DNA from: Croceivirga sp.
GTDB taxonomy: Bacteria > Bacteroidota > Bacteroidia > Flavobacteriales > Flavobacteriaceae
Direction: 5' to 3'
Assembly (NCBI GenBank): GCA_028281025.1
Contig: JANQKR010000037.1
Span: 124,001 to 188,000 of the forward strand
DNA length: 64,000 nucleotides
Part shown: piece after piece, positions 26,279 to 35,791 of the stretch
Layout of the letters: every line of letters begins with the position of its first letter
Position numbering within the stretch: the first letter of the stretch is position 1
Notes under the pieces: generated by a model
What the model saw: the letters and a program-made list of their open reading frames with translations, nothing else
Told to the model about the DNA's origin: nothing
The model's database searches: none
Program-made: the position numbers and the translations under genes

Positions 26279-27804
26279 TTCCAAATACTTTTAACCGTTC
26301 GTATGTCTACTTTTTCAAAATGGGCCTTACCACCCTTTGCAAACAGTTTAATGGTGTTGCCATCCTTATCGGGAAATACCAAATTGGTAAGGGTATGCGT
26401 GCCGTTTTGGACAAAGACCTCCACAATGGATTGGTCAACAAAAATGTCAAGTTGTATGGCTTTCCATGTGGCATCTAGGGGCACGGCATCCTTTCCAAAG
26501 AATTTCCCATTGAATTTATGGGATGAAGACGTGGACCGGTCAATAAAAATCTCCCCTTTCCCAAAGTCTACACCAACAATCGTTTCACAGTTTTTTGACT
26601 TAAGGATTTTGATTCCGGCGGTGGTAATGCCCTCGTTTTTGATGGTGAGGCGGACCACAAAGCTTTTGCATTTAAATGGTGGTTCCACAGTCCCATTATA
26701 CAGATGTAGCCCTTCCCGCAGCCAGGGTTGGCTGTACAATGCATTCAAATAAGAATGTGGGGGCCTGCTCTGTAATCGATAACCCTTTTCGGTCTCGGTA
26801 AGGAACAAATCACGCGGAAGTGACATCGCTCCCCTCCAGATATGGGTAGGGGTATCCGAACTGTAACAATGCGATCCCACCCACGCCATCATGGTAACGT
26901 GGTCCTTATGGTCCGTATTGGCAAAAGTTATCCCGGCATAAAAATCCTTTCCGTAATCCAGATAAAGGGGGTAGGGATGGGGATCGGGAATGAAATGGGT
27001 GCCGTTAAAGTCCCCAATAAAGTATTGCATTCCCAGTTGTCCCTCCTGTGGATGGCCGGCAGATAAGGTCAACACCCATTTTAGGGTATCACTGCCCTTA
27101 ACCCGAAGTTTAAAAAGGTCCGGACATTCCCATACGGCAGCGGTGTTGCCCAAGGGTCCAAAATCACTTGCTTTTTTCCAGTTTTCGAGATCCGTTGACT
27201 GATAAAACGCCACTTTATGTTCCAGGGGAAGACTGACCAACATATTCCATTTTTGGGTTCGGGGATCAAAGAAAAGTTTGGGGTCCCTGAATTCCATTGA
27301 ACCGATGTCAAGCACTGGATTTTCTGCAATTTCCTGATAGGAAAATCCATCGTCATGACTTTTTGCAATGCTCTGGTGCTGGGCCTTGGCCACTAGTTCG
27401 CCCTTTGGGTCAAGGGCATGTTCAAAAGAGGTAAAGGCCGCAATAAGGGTTTCCTTGTCCAAATCCAAGGCTGTGGTTCCGGAAAAGATCATATGTTCCT
27501 TTTCCGCAATGGCCACATGATGCTCTTGCCAATGTACCTTGTCACTACTTGTTGCATGGCCCCAACTCATATGCCCCCATTGATTTCCATGGGGATTGTA
27601 CTGAAAATAGAGATGATGGACATTTTTGTGTGTTATTAGCCCATTGGGATCGTTCATCCAATTCTTTTTTGGAGAGAAATGGAATTGAGGTCGGTGCAGT
27701 TCCGAATACGGTTTTACTTCCCCCATTTCTTCGTCGGCTTGAATGGTTTTATGATGGTGGCTCAGGATTTCCATTGGATTTTTTTGGTCGATTTTAATAG
27801 GCAT
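26275..27804 (-). CDS. GH32 beta-fructofuranosidase (sucrose/fructan hydrolase)
   Basis: This 509-residue retaining glycosidase hydrolyses beta-fructofuranosyl bonds. The five-blade propeller carries WMNDPNG with nucleophile Asp52, FRDP (173-175) for transition-state stabilisation and WECPD with acid/base Glu226. A C-terminal beta-sandwich ends with FVDQSIVEVFVQNG, typical of the family. No signal peptide is present, so it acts on imported sugar in the cytoplasm. Its gene sits between the two permease genes, overlapping the first by 11 bases and the second by 4. Likely substrates are sucrose, kestose-type fructans or a glucosylated sucrose. Confidence 0.93.
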   Translation of the reverse strand: MPIKIDQKNPMEILSHHHKTIQADEEMGEVKPYSELHRPQFHFSPKKNWMNDPNGLITHKNVHHLYFQYNPHGNQWGHMSWGHATSSDKVHWQEHHVAIAEKEHMIFSGTTALDLDKETLIAAFTSFEHALDPKGELVAKAQHQSIAKSHDDGFSYQEIAENPVLDIGSMEFRDPKLFFDPRTQKWNMLVSLPLEHKVAFYQSTDLENWKKASDFGPLGNTAAVWECPDLFKLRVKGSDTLKWVLTLSAGHPQEGQLGMQYFIGDFNGTHFIPDPHPYPLYLDYGKDFYAGITFANTDHKDHVTMMAWVGSHCYSSDTPTHIWRGAMSLPRDLFLTETEKGYRLQSRPPHSYLNALYSQPWLREGLHLYNGTVEPPFKCKSFVVRLTIKNEGITTAGIKILKSKNCETIVGVDFGKGEIFIDRSTSSSHKFNGKFFGKDAVPLDATWKAIQLDIFVDQSIVEVFVQNGTHTLTNLVFPDKDGNTIKLFAKGGKAHFEKVDIRTVKSIWK

Positions 27805-28675
27805 CTGGCGGGAAATATTTTTTCTGGATCACGGTTGTGGCAAAAATCAACAAGGCCAGTATGGCTGCCGATGCCGCTCCGAAACCAAACCGGAAGTACT
27901 TGAACGAATTCTGATAGACAAAATAGGACATGGTGGTGGAGGCATTGTCCGGACCGCCACTACTCATGATAAAGATTTGATCAAATACCTGAAAACACCC
28001 AATTAAACTCATAATGACCACAAAATAGGTCACTGGACGTACCATGGGAACGGTAATTTTCCAAAACTGCTGCCATTGGTTAGCCCCATCTATTTTGGCC
28101 GCTTCATACAAGCTTGAGGGGATGTTTTGAAGTCCTGCCAAAAAGGAAACCATAAAATAACCTGAGGTGGTCCAAATGTTCAGCATCATGATGGACGGCA
28201 ATACCGTTAATGGATTGGTCAACCAATCAATATTGGATTCAACCCCAGCGGAATTCAATAGATAGTTGAGAAGCCCGGGCTTGCTATAGATCCAAACAAA
28301 AATGATGGACGTCACCACGGAAGAAGTAATGGCTGGAATGTAAAATGCGGTTCTAAAAAAGGCCCTGCCCCGTATTTTCTGATTCATAATAAATGCGAGG
28401 AACAAGGACAGCAGGGTTTGTACCGGAACCACTCCCACAGTATAGATAATGGTGTTTTTAATGGCCTTAATAAAAACGGGGTCTTTAAATAGTTCAATAT
28501 AGTTACCCAGGCCTACAAAGGGTTTGTCCGGAATCAACAAGTTCCAATCAAAAAAGCTCACTACAAAGGCAAACCCAATGGGGAAGAATACAAATACGGT
28601 CAATAACAACAAGGGAAAGGCCAAAAAGAGATAGCCCCAGAAAAACTGTTCTTTTTTTCGACTTTTAAATTTCAT
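27794..28675 (-). CDS. Sugar ABC transporter permease, MalF-like
   Basis: This 293-residue membrane protein has six predicted spans. The EAA loop YEAAKIDGANQWQQFWKITVPMV contacts the ATPase. The N-terminus starts with basic residues KFKSRKKEQFFWGYLFL, and the C-terminal half ends with ALLIFATTVIQKKYF. It follows the binding-protein gene by one base and overlaps GH32 by 11. Together with the MalG-like subunit it forms the heterodimeric pore. Confidence 0.93.
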   Translation of the reverse strand: MKFKSRKKEQFFWGYLFLAFPLLLLTVFVFFPIGFAFVVSFFDWNLLIPDKPFVGLGNYIELFKDPVFIKAIKNTIIYTVGVVPVQTLLSLFLAFIMNQKIRGRAFFRTAFYIPAITSSVVTSIIFVWIYSKPGLLNYLLNSAGVESNIDWLTNPLTVLPSIMMLNIWTTSGYFMVSFLAGLQNIPSSLYEAAKIDGANQWQQFWKITVPMVRPVTYFVVIMSLIGCFQVFDQIFIMSSGGPDNASTTMSYFVYQNSFKYFRFGFGAASAAILALLIFATTVIQKKYFPPDAY

Positions 28676-28676
28676 A

Positions 28677-29897
28677 CTAGTCCAGTTTATATTTTTCGAG
28701 GGTGACCGCTAGTTCCTGAAGGGTTTTGGCAATATCCTTTTTTTTGTAAAAAATACCCTGCATCGCCGCCTGGCTATCATCAAACCATCGTTCCTGCATA
28801 TTCACCTTATATAATTTGGCATAATCCACACTCTTCATAAAAACACTGTAAAGGCTATCCTGATAGAATCCATTTTCCTCGGCAACACTTTTTCGGGTGG
28901 GGAGCGCGATGCCGCTTTCCGTCCAGGTTTTCATGCCCTCCTTGCCACTGAGGTAAGAAAGCATTTGCCAGGCATCTTCCTTGTGCCCACTTTGTTTGGG
29001 GATGACCATGGCCACCGAAAAGGCCAGGGTCGCTTTCCGTTTTCCCCTAGGAAGTTCCACAATACCATACTCCAGATCGGGGGCATTGTCCTTTAAATAG
29101 GGAATCAACCAGGCCCCAGAGATGGCCATGGCACATTGCCTTCGGGAGAAGACATCGCCCATCCAACCGGCTCCCACATCCGCTGGATTGGTGGCTATGC
29201 CATCCCGATAGAGGGACATCATGAACTCGGTCGCTTCAACAAACGCTGGATCTCCAATCTTGATTTCCCCATCCTCCGTGATGATTTCCCCTCCGTTTTG
29301 GTAGGCAAAAGGCATTACAATGTCGATGGAGGGTTCAATCACAAAACCATATTGATCAATTTTGCCATCTCCATTGGTGTCTTTGGTGAGCTTTTCCGAA
29401 AACGTATAAAGCTCCTTCCAGGTCGTGGGTACCGTGTCCAAACCGGCCTCAGCAAACATCCGCTTATTGTAAAAGAGTACATAGGCATTAAAGTCCTTTG
29501 CCACGCCATAGTTCTTCCCCCGGTATTTAAAAGCATCCCTGAATACTGGAAAAAAATCATCGATTTCAAAATTGGGGTCCTGTTCCAAGAAGGGATCCAG
29601 TGGCTCCAGGACATCAAAACTCATGTAGGCCGGAGAGGTATCCCCTTTCAACCAGAACAGGTCAGGGGCCTTACCGGTACCGAGCATCAATTGTAGCTTT
29701 TCCGTATAGTTTCCCGGAATCGGTTGGAATTGATACGATATGTTGGGGTATTTTTTTTCAAAATCCCGTAAGGTTTGACGGATGATTTTTTCTTCGGTCT
29801 GACTGGATTGCCAGGAAGTATATCTGGCAACGGTCTGCTTTTCGCCACAACCAAACAAAAGCACCAGTGGAATTACGTAGAGGATATTGACTTTCAT
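28677..29897 (-). CDS. Sugar ABC transporter solute-binding lipoprotein
   Basis: This 406-residue family 1 extracellular binding protein has lipobox LLFGC (start MKVNILYVIP) and is anchored by lipid to a membrane facing the periplasm. Mature features include FEKKYPNISYQFQPIPGNYTEKLQLMLGTGKAPDLFWL, VLFYNKRMFAEAGLDTVPTTWKEL and FAYQNGGEIITEDGE. An ATG at 29918 is also in frame, but it would lie at the predicted transcription start; 29897 leaves a short leader. It opens the seven-gene operon opposite the AraC regulator. Sugar specificity is not evident. Confidence 0.92.
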   Translation of the reverse strand: MKVNILYVIPLVLLFGCGEKQTVARYTSWQSSQTEEKIIRQTLRDFEKKYPNISYQFQPIPGNYTEKLQLMLGTGKAPDLFWLKGDTSPAYMSFDVLEPLDPFLEQDPNFEIDDFFPVFRDAFKYRGKNYGVAKDFNAYVLFYNKRMFAEAGLDTVPTTWKELYTFSEKLTKDTNGDGKIDQYGFVIEPSIDIVMPFAYQNGGEIITEDGEIKIGDPAFVEATEFMMSLYRDGIATNPADVGAGWMGDVFSRRQCAMAISGAWLIPYLKDNAPDLEYGIVELPRGKRKATLAFSVAMVIPKQSGHKEDAWQMLSYLSGKEGMKTWTESGIALPTRKSVAEENGFYQDSLYSVFMKSVDYAKLYKVNMQERWFDDSQAAMQGIFYKKKDIAKTLQELAVTLEKYKLD

Positions 29898-29925
29898 AAT
29901 TAAGTTGGCATTTTTCAAAAGTATT

Positions 29926-29933
29926 GGTAAAAA
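29926..29933 (-). promoter_or_regulatory. -7 box of the sugar operon promoter
   Basis: The minus strand reads TACTTTTG, a perfect TAnnTTTG. The predicted start of transcription lies near 29919, giving a leader of about 22 bases to the ATG at 29897. A -33 TTTG is missing at the right distance, consistent with an activator-dependent promoter. Confidence 0.6.
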
Positions 29934-29951
29934 ATCACCTTTATTTTTTCG

Positions 29952-29990
29952 ATATTTGCAATATATGACTCAATATTTGCAGTAATATGG
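29952..29990. promoter_or_regulatory. Two direct repeats spaced 21 bp, candidate AraC-type operator
   Basis: ATATTTGCA occurs at 29952-29960 and again at 29973-29981, a shift of exactly 21 bp or two helical turns, and both are followed by a (T)ATATG-like tail. AraC-family activators bind such paired direct half-sites. The pair covers the zone where a -33 element of the sugar operon would lie and is 35 bases from the regulator's own start. Confidence 0.55.
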
Positions 29991-30024
29991 TTTTATCTGT
30001 TAAAATCAAGTAATTTAAAGTTAT

Positions 30025-30882
30025 ATGAAAGCCGATTTCCAAAAATTGTCCTCCAAATCCCTGGACAATTCCTTTGTGGATTTTTGGGTGCAAGCACCTG
30101 CCTTTGGGTTTCACTGGCATTACCATCCAGAAATGGAGATTTGCTACGTAAAACAGGGTAGGGGCAAGCGCATTATTGGGGAGAGCATTGAAGACTTTGA
30201 AAACAATGATTTGGTATTGGTGGGGTCCAATGTACCCCATTCCTGGATTACGGACGAGCAGTTCAACACCTCTGAAAAGTCCGTTGAAGTCTTCGTCATT
30301 CAATTTGGAATTGAGGTATTTCAACGGTTTGAAGGAATGCCCGAGTTTTACAAAATTGAGCAATTGCTTTTGCAATCGGGCAAAGGCCTTTTTTTCAGGA
30401 ATCCCCATGCTACGGGTTTGGTCACGCTTTTACAACACTTGTCACAAGCGCAGGGATTGGATAAACTATTGAAATTAGTGGAGTTGCTCCGAACGTTTAC
30501 GGAACATGGGGATACCGTGACATTGAATCCTACCAGCTACAAAATGGTCCATAAGAAGCATCAGGAGGAACGCATATTAAAAGTCTGCAATTACATTCAT
30601 GAGCATTATCGTCAGACCATTTCCATATCGGAGTTGGCCGATATTGTAGCGATGAACAATGCATCGTTTTGTCGTTTTTTTAAAAGGATATTGGGAAAGA
30701 CCGTAGTGGAATATATTAATGAGCTACGGATTTCCCACGTTTGTAACCAGATTCAGAATACCGGGGAACCCATTTATAGGATAGCCTATGATACGGGCTA
30801 TTCCAGCATTGCCTATTTCAATAAACAATTCAAAAAAAGTACGGGCCTTACCCCAACGGAGTACCGTGGTTTGGTCGGTTAG
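30025..30882 (+). CDS. AraC-family transcriptional regulator of the sugar operon
   Basis: This 285-residue regulator has an N-terminal cupin sensor (about residues 20-90: GFHWHYHPEMEICYVKQGRG, VLVGSNVPHSW) and a C-terminal pair of helix-turn-helix motifs. The first is ISELADIVAMNNASFCRFFK and the second IYRIAYDTGYSSIAYFNKQF, ending with the family signature TGLTPTEYR. It is divergent from the ABC/GH32/GH65 operon and most likely its activator, responding to an imported sugar. Its last 4 bases overlap the convergent SIMPL gene. Confidence 0.9.
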   Translation: MKADFQKLSSKSLDNSFVDFWVQAPAFGFHWHYHPEMEICYVKQGRGKRIIGESIEDFENNDLVLVGSNVPHSWITDEQFNTSEKSVEVFVIQFGIEVFQRFEGMPEFYKIEQLLLQSGKGLFFRNPHATGLVTLLQHLSQAQGLDKLLKLVELLRTFTEHGDTVTLNPTSYKMVHKKHQEERILKVCNYIHEHYRQTISISELADIVAMNNASFCRFFKRILGKTVVEYINELRISHVCNQIQNTGEPIYRIAYDTGYSSIAYFNKQFKKSTGLTPTEYRGLVG

Positions 30883-31604
30883 TCCACGTTATACTCCAAA
30901 CGCATGGTTATGGAAGCGGTTTTGTTCTTGGATGAAGTGTTGTATGCCCCTCCCCAACTATAATCTTCACCGGAATTTTGCCCCGTAATTTGAAATACCC
31001 CCATTCGGGCGGAAATCAAATCGCCCAGGGTTCCACCGGCATTTTCCGCAATTTTTTCCGCACGGATACGGGCATCTTCCGTGGCCTTGGAAATCATTTC
31101 AATTTTTAGATCGGCCAATTTGGTGTAGTAATATCGTGGTGGGGAAGAGTTGAATTGCACCCCTTTGTTCAACAATTCCGTAATCTCACGGGACACTTGT
31201 TCAATTTTCGCCACGTCCGTGGATTCAATCTGTACGGATTGGGAAAGCTCATACCCTCGGAAAATGCTTCCGACATAGTTGCCATTTTCATATCGGTTGT
31301 CCCGTTGTTCCAAAGTCTGTACCGAATTAAAAATGATATTGTCATCATCAATTCCCTTGGAGATCAAATAGTCTTTTACAATTTCCTTTTGACGATTCAA
31401 TTCATCAAAGGCAGAGGTCAATACGGGACTAAATGCGGAAAAACGTCCTTCCCAGACAATTAGATCGGAAGTGAAGTTTTCGTTGCCCAGGCCGGTCACC
31501 GATATGACCTGGGGAGGATTGGCACGTTTTACATAGGCATTCCCTAAAAAATAGGCCGCCAAAACTATGGAAACCCCAAATATGATAGCAGTAAGATGTT
31601 TCAT
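30879..31604 (-). CDS. SIMPL-domain (DUF541) protein
   Basis: This 241-residue protein has an N-terminal membrane anchor or signal (HLTAIIFGVSIVLAAYFLGNAY) followed by the SIMPL/DUF541 fold: ISVTGLGNENFTSDLIVWEG, DYLISKGIDDDNIIFNSVQTLE, and ATEDARIRAEKIAENAGGTLGDLISA. The family forms periplasmic oligomers of unknown function; the E. coli relative YggE is linked to oxidative stress. It is divergent from guaA over only 79 bases. Confidence 0.88.
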   Translation of the reverse strand: MKHLTAIIFGVSIVLAAYFLGNAYVKRANPPQVISVTGLGNENFTSDLIVWEGRFSAFSPVLTSAFDELNRQKEIVKDYLISKGIDDDNIIFNSVQTLEQRDNRYENGNYVGSIFRGYELSQSVQIESTDVAKIEQVSREITELLNKGVQFNSSPPRYYYTKLADLKIEMISKATEDARIRAEKIAENAGGTLGDLISARMGVFQITGQNSGEDYSWGGAYNTSSKNKTASITMRLEYNVD

Positions 31605-31650
31605 GAATTTGCTTTACAATACCTACGGATAAATATACCTAAAAAGATGC

Positions 31651-31680
31651 TTTGGCAAATAGGGCATTTTGCTATTTTTG
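31651..31680 (+). promoter_or_regulatory. guaA promoter, possibly leaderless
   Basis: TTTG (31651-31654) and TATTTTTG (31673-31680) are separated by 18 bases and match the Bacteroidota -33/-7 consensus. Only CCC separates the -7 box from the guaA ATG, so transcription should begin at or beside the start codon. Confidence 0.6.
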
Positions 31681-31683
31681 CCC

Positions 31684-33216
31684 ATGCAAAACCAAGTCCT
31701 TATTCTAGATTTTGGTTCCCAGTACACCCAGTTGATCGCCAGACGCGTGAGGGAACTCAACATTTACTCCGAAATCAAACCCTATAATAATCCCCCAAAA
31801 GATCTATCGCCTTATCAAGCGGTGATTCTTTCAGGTTCACCTTATTCGGTGCGTGCCAGTGATGCACCTAAACCGGATTTAAACGGAATCAAGGGAAAAA
31901 AACCACTTTTGGGCATTTGTTATGGAGCCCAATATTTGGCAATTTCGGGTGGGGGAAATGTGGCACCCTCCGCAACCCGGGAATATGGGCGGGCCCATCT
32001 TTCCAATTTTAAGCCAAACGAAGCTTTTTTAAAAGGAATTTCTGAGCACAGCCAGGTATGGATGAGCCATAGCGATACCATAAAGGAACTCCCTGAAAAT
32101 GCATGTCTATTGGCCAGCACGGAGGACGTTGAGCATGCGGCCTATCGGATTGAAAATGAGGAAACCTACGGAATTCAATTCCATCCAGAAGTATATCATA
32201 CCAAAGAGGGTTCAAGGATTTTGAAGAATTTTCTGGTGGACATAGCCGGACTAAAACAGGATTGGACCCCAGATGCCTTTGTGGAAACCACGGTAGCGGA
32301 ACTGAAGGAAAAAATTGGTGATGAAAATGTTATCCTTGGTCTTTCCGGAGGTGTGGACAGTAGTGTTGCGGCCATGTTGTTGCACAAGGCCATAGGAAAA
32401 CAACTGCACTGCATCTTTGTAAACAACGGGCTGCTGCGTAAAAACGAGTTCCATACGGTTTTGGAGCAGTATCAGGGTATGGGACTCAATGTCAAGGGTG
32501 TGGATGCTTCGGCACGCTTTTTGGAAGCTTTGAAGGGTGAATCGGAACCGGAAAGGAAAAGAAAGATAATCGGTCGGATTTTTATTGAGGTCTTTGACGA
32601 TGAGTCACATCAAGTGGAAAATGCCACATGGTTGGCCCAAGGAACCATATATCCAGATAGGATAGAATCCGTTTCTGCCAGTGGGGGTCCTTCGGCAACC
32701 ATAAAAAGCCACCATAATGTTGGGGGATTGCCAGACTATATGAAGCTGAAAATTGTAGAACCGTTACATCTTTTGTTCAAGGATGAGGTGAGACGTGTAG
32801 GAAGGACCATGGGTATGCCCGAGTCCATCTTGGGTAGGCATCCCTTCCCAGGACCTGGTTTGGGGATTCGAATCCTGGGGGATATTACCGCGGAAAAGGT
32901 ATCCATACTCCAGGAGGTGGATGCCATTTTTATTGATGGATTAAAAAAATATGGCCTTTATGACAAGGTCTGGCAGGCCGGAGCCATGCTTTTGCCCGTA
33001 AATAGTGTAGGGGTGATGGGCGATGAGCGGACGTATGAAAAATGTGTGGCATTAAGGGCCGTTGAAAGTACCGATGGTATGACAGCGGATTGGGTAAATC
33101 TACCCTACGAATTTTTACAAAAAGTGTCCAACACAATAATCAATAGGGTAAAAGGCGTTAATAGGGTGGTATATGACATTAGTTCAAAACCACCGGCAAC
33201 TATAGAATGGGAATGA
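31684..33216 (+). CDS. guaA: GMP synthase (glutamine-hydrolysing)
   Basis: This 510-residue enzyme converts XMP, glutamine and ATP to GMP. The N-terminal class I glutaminase holds the nucleophile Cys in LLGICYGAQ and the His/Glu in [11 protein letters not shown]. The ATP pyrophosphatase P-loop is [11 protein letters not shown], and the C-terminus ends with the dimerisation block PPATIEWE. The ATG at 31684 is preferred over an upstream TTG that lies within the promoter. It overlaps the next gene as ATGA, starting a four-gene operon. Confidence 0.97.
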   Translation: MQNQVLILDFGSQYTQLIARRVRELNIYSEIKPYNNPPKDLSPYQAVILSGSPYSVRASDAPKPDLNGIKGKKPLLGICYGAQYLAISGGGNVAPSATREYGRAHLSNFKPNEAFLKGISEHSQVWMSHSDTIKELPENACLLASTEDVEHAAYRIENEETYGIQFHPEVYHTKEGSRILKNFLVDIAGLKQDWTPDAFVETTVAELKEKIGDENVILGLSGGVDSSVAAMLLHKAIGKQLHCIFVNNGLLRKNEFHTVLEQYQGMGLNVKGVDASARFLEALKGESEPERKRKIIGRIFIEVFDDESHQVENATWLAQGTIYPDRIESVSASGGPSATIKSHHNVGGLPDYMKLKIVEPLHLLFKDEVRRVGRTMGMPESILGRHPFPGPGLGIRILGDITAEKVSILQEVDAIFIDGLKKYGLYDKVWQAGAMLLPVNSVGVMGDERTYEKCVALRAVESTDGMTADWVNLPYEFLQKVSNTIINRVKGVNRVVYDISSKPPATIEWE

Positions 33217-35387
33217 AACTATATAAAACTTCCGCAATCCTTTCGATTGTTTTTTTCTTTTGGTCCTTGGGCATTTCCCTGGCCCAACAACGTTATGTGA
33301 CCCACGCGGTAAAAGAGGGGGAAACCATTTACAGCATTGCCAAATACTATCGGGTAACGCCCTATTCCATACTTCAGGAAAACCCAGAGATCAAAAAAGT
33401 AGAGGAAATCAAACCCAACACCATCTTGATCATTCCCGTAAATGGGGAGGTGGAAGGTGCGGAAACCATACAAAAGCCTGAGCCGGAAGTTGAGGAAACG
33501 CCCAAACAGGTGGAACCTATTGGTTATCAAAGGCATCGTGTCAGGAGAAAGGAAACCCTTTTTAGCTTGACCCAGAAATATGGGGTTACCGAGGAGCAAA
33601 TTAAGCGATACAATACGGATTTGTATGCCCAGCCCCTAAAAAAGGGAATGGTCCTTCAAATTCCCAAATATCCCGAGGTTGATGAGGACGAAGAGCGGGA
33701 AATGGACTTCGAGACCTATACGGTACAACCCAAGGAAACCCGTTGGAGCATTGCCCATAAATATGGGATAACCGTGGATAGCCTGCTGGCACTGAATCCC
33801 GATTTGCCTAAAAACCCAAGTTACCTGGCCATAGGTCAGGAACTGAAACTGCCCAGGCCCAAAGGCGATAGCCTAAAGGAACAGGAAGTGGTGATCTTTG
33901 AGTCCTTTACCGTACCTAAATCCATGGGGCTGTTCCGAGTGAGTCAAAATTATGGCATTTCCGTGGACTCGGTAATGAAGCTCAATCCAGAAATCAAGGA
34001 GATAGGTGGACTCCGGGAAGGGATGATCCTACGGTTGCCCAAACCGAAACCCAAAACGGAAATTGTAAATACGGAAAACTATATTTTTTACGAGGTCAAA
34101 CCGAAACAAAACATTTTTAGATTGACCCAAAACCTGAATATTTCAAGGGATTCCCTATTTCTGTTGAACCCTCAATTGGAGAATGGCCTAAAAGCGGGAA
34201 TGGTCCTTAAATTGCCCAGGGAAAAGATGGAGCAGTTGGAGGTGAAGAATGCGCTGGTGCTGGATAGGTTTAACCTGGCGGACAGTCTTAAAATTGAAAA
34301 CAAACCGAATATAATGCTCATGCTGCCTTTCCGTTTGGACCGTATTAACTTCAATAATTCCGAGGTCACGCAAAACCAAATCAACCGTAAGGATATCTCC
34401 TACGCACTTGGACTATATACGGGGGCCCTAATTGCCATTGATTCCATTAATAAATTAGGGGTTTCGGTCAATGTTAAGGTGTTGGATACCGAACGTAATT
34501 TGGAAAAAGTAAAACGGATATTGTCCGAACGGTCCCTGTTTGGCGTGGATGCCATTTTAGGCCCGGTGGATCCCGGGCTTTTAGGGGAGATCGCGGTCCA
34601 GGCAAATGGTTACAACGTTCCCGTAGTGGCCCCTTTTGCATCAAAGAGTGAATTGAGCATGTCCAATGTGTTTTTTACCAATCCCAAGGATGAGGTTATG
34701 AGAAACCGCATATTGGATTACATTGAAAAAAGGAGGGAAAACCAAACCATAATCGTAATTGCGGATGAAAAACATCAAGCTGCAAAAGACTCCATCCTAT
34801 CTCGATTTCCGATGGCCAGGGCTGCAAAAATGAGTGAAGACGGTTCGTTGCACCTGGTAGATTTCCAGGTCATGCTATCGGAGCAGGAGGAAAACTGGAT
34901 ATTCGTGGAAACGGATCAGCCCAATTTGGCAGCCAGTGTCACCTCTATTTTAAATGCTTCCAATGCAGAGATCGTGGACGAGGAATCCGGGGAAACCAAG
35001 AAGATCATAGTGAAAATGTTCACTACCAATTACAATACTGCTTTTGAAGCAGAATCCGTATCAAGGCCCCACCTCTCCAACTTAGGGTTTACCTTCCCAT
35101 CGGCCTATCGTATGGTGGAGAACGATTCCTTCACCAGGGCCTACACCAAAAGGTTCAGGCACCAACCGGACCGTTATGCAGTGCGCGGATTTGATTTAAT
35201 GCTGGATTTACTTTTGAAATTGGGCTATCAAAAAGATCTGTTTGAAACCGCCAAAATCGTTGGCGAAACGGAGTATAGTGGAAATCGGTTCAATTATTTC
35301 AACGATTGGTCCTCCGGTTTCTTTAATGAGGCGTCTTATTTGATGCAGTACGATGAGCTACGAATTAAACAATTGGAAACAAAATGA
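33213..35387 (+). CDS. Five-LysM protein with periplasmic-binding (LpoA-like) domain
   Basis: This 724-residue secreted protein has a signal peptide ([16 protein letters not shown]). Five LysM-type units follow: [68 protein letters not shown] and [17 protein letters not shown]. LysM domains bind peptidoglycan. The C-terminal ~370 residues form a type I periplasmic-binding fold ([30 protein letters not shown]). This resembles the layout of LpoA-like synthase activators, suggesting a cell-wall-linked sensor or synthase regulator. The start at 33213 overlaps guaA by ATGA; 33207 is also possible. Confidence 0.88.
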   Translation: MKLYKTSAILSIVFFFWSLGISLAQQRYVTHAVKEGETIYSIAKYYRVTPYSILQENPEIKKVEEIKPNTILIIPVNGEVEGAETIQKPEPEVEETPKQVEPIGYQRHRVRRKETLFSLTQKYGVTEEQIKRYNTDLYAQPLKKGMVLQIPKYPEVDEDEEREMDFETYTVQPKETRWSIAHKYGITVDSLLALNPDLPKNPSYLAIGQELKLPRPKGDSLKEQEVVIFESFTVPKSMGLFRVSQNYGISVDSVMKLNPEIKEIGGLREGMILRLPKPKPKTEIVNTENYIFYEVKPKQNIFRLTQNLNISRDSLFLLNPQLENGLKAGMVLKLPREKMEQLEVKNALVLDRFNLADSLKIENKPNIMLMLPFRLDRINFNNSEVTQNQINRKDISYALGLYTGALIAIDSINKLGVSVNVKVLDTERNLEKVKRILSERSLFGVDAILGPVDPGLLGEIAVQANGYNVPVVAPFASKSELSMSNVFFTNPKDEVMRNRILDYIEKRRENQTIIVIADEKHQAAKDSILSRFPMARAAKMSEDGSLHLVDFQVMLSEQEENWIFVETDQPNLAASVTSILNASNAEIVDEESGETKKIIVKMFTTNYNTAFEAESVSRPHLSNLGFTFPSAYRMVENDSFTRAYTKRFRHQPDRYAVRGFDLMLDLLLKLGYQKDLFETAKIVGETEYSGNRFNYFNDWSSGFFNEASYLMQYDELRIKQLETK

Positions 35388-35791
35388 CCTCAAAAGTTAC
35401 CTACAACGGAGAACTTCGCACAACTTGCATTCATCTTCGATCAGGAAATGAATTTATTACGGATGCTCCGGTGGACAACAATGGTCTGGGGAGGGCATTT
35501 TCCCCTACCGATACCGTAGCAACAGGTTTGGCCAGTTGTATGATTACAGTGATGGGCATAAAAGCCAGGGATTTGGAAGTGGATTTGACCAATTCCGTGG
35601 CGGAAGTCACCAAACATATGGCCAGTGATCCACGTAGAATTTCCAAGATTGAGATCGCTCTGTCACTTCCTGCCCATGTATCCAAAAAAAACCGAACCAT
35701 TTTGGAGCACATTGGGAATACCTGTCCTATCCACTACAGTTTGCACCCGGATATTGAAAAGGTAATCACCTATAATTGGATACAAGAATAA
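35384..35791 (+). CDS. OsmC-family protein
   Basis: This 135-residue OsmC/Ohr-fold protein contains FSPTDTVATGLASCMITVMGIKA with a likely peroxidatic Cys and IGNTCPIHYSLHPDIE with the second Cys, the two-cysteine arrangement of thiol peroxidases that reduce organic hydroperoxides. In this organism bacillithiol or a lipoyl protein could be the reductant. The ATG overlaps the LysM gene stop by 4 bases, and the DUF922 gene overlaps its end. Confidence 0.9.
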   Translation: MTSKVTYNGELRTTCIHLRSGNEFITDAPVDNNGLGRAFSPTDTVATGLASCMITVMGIKARDLEVDLTNSVAEVTKHMASDPRRISKIEIALSLPAHVSKKNRTILEHIGNTCPIHYSLHPDIEKVITYNWIQE

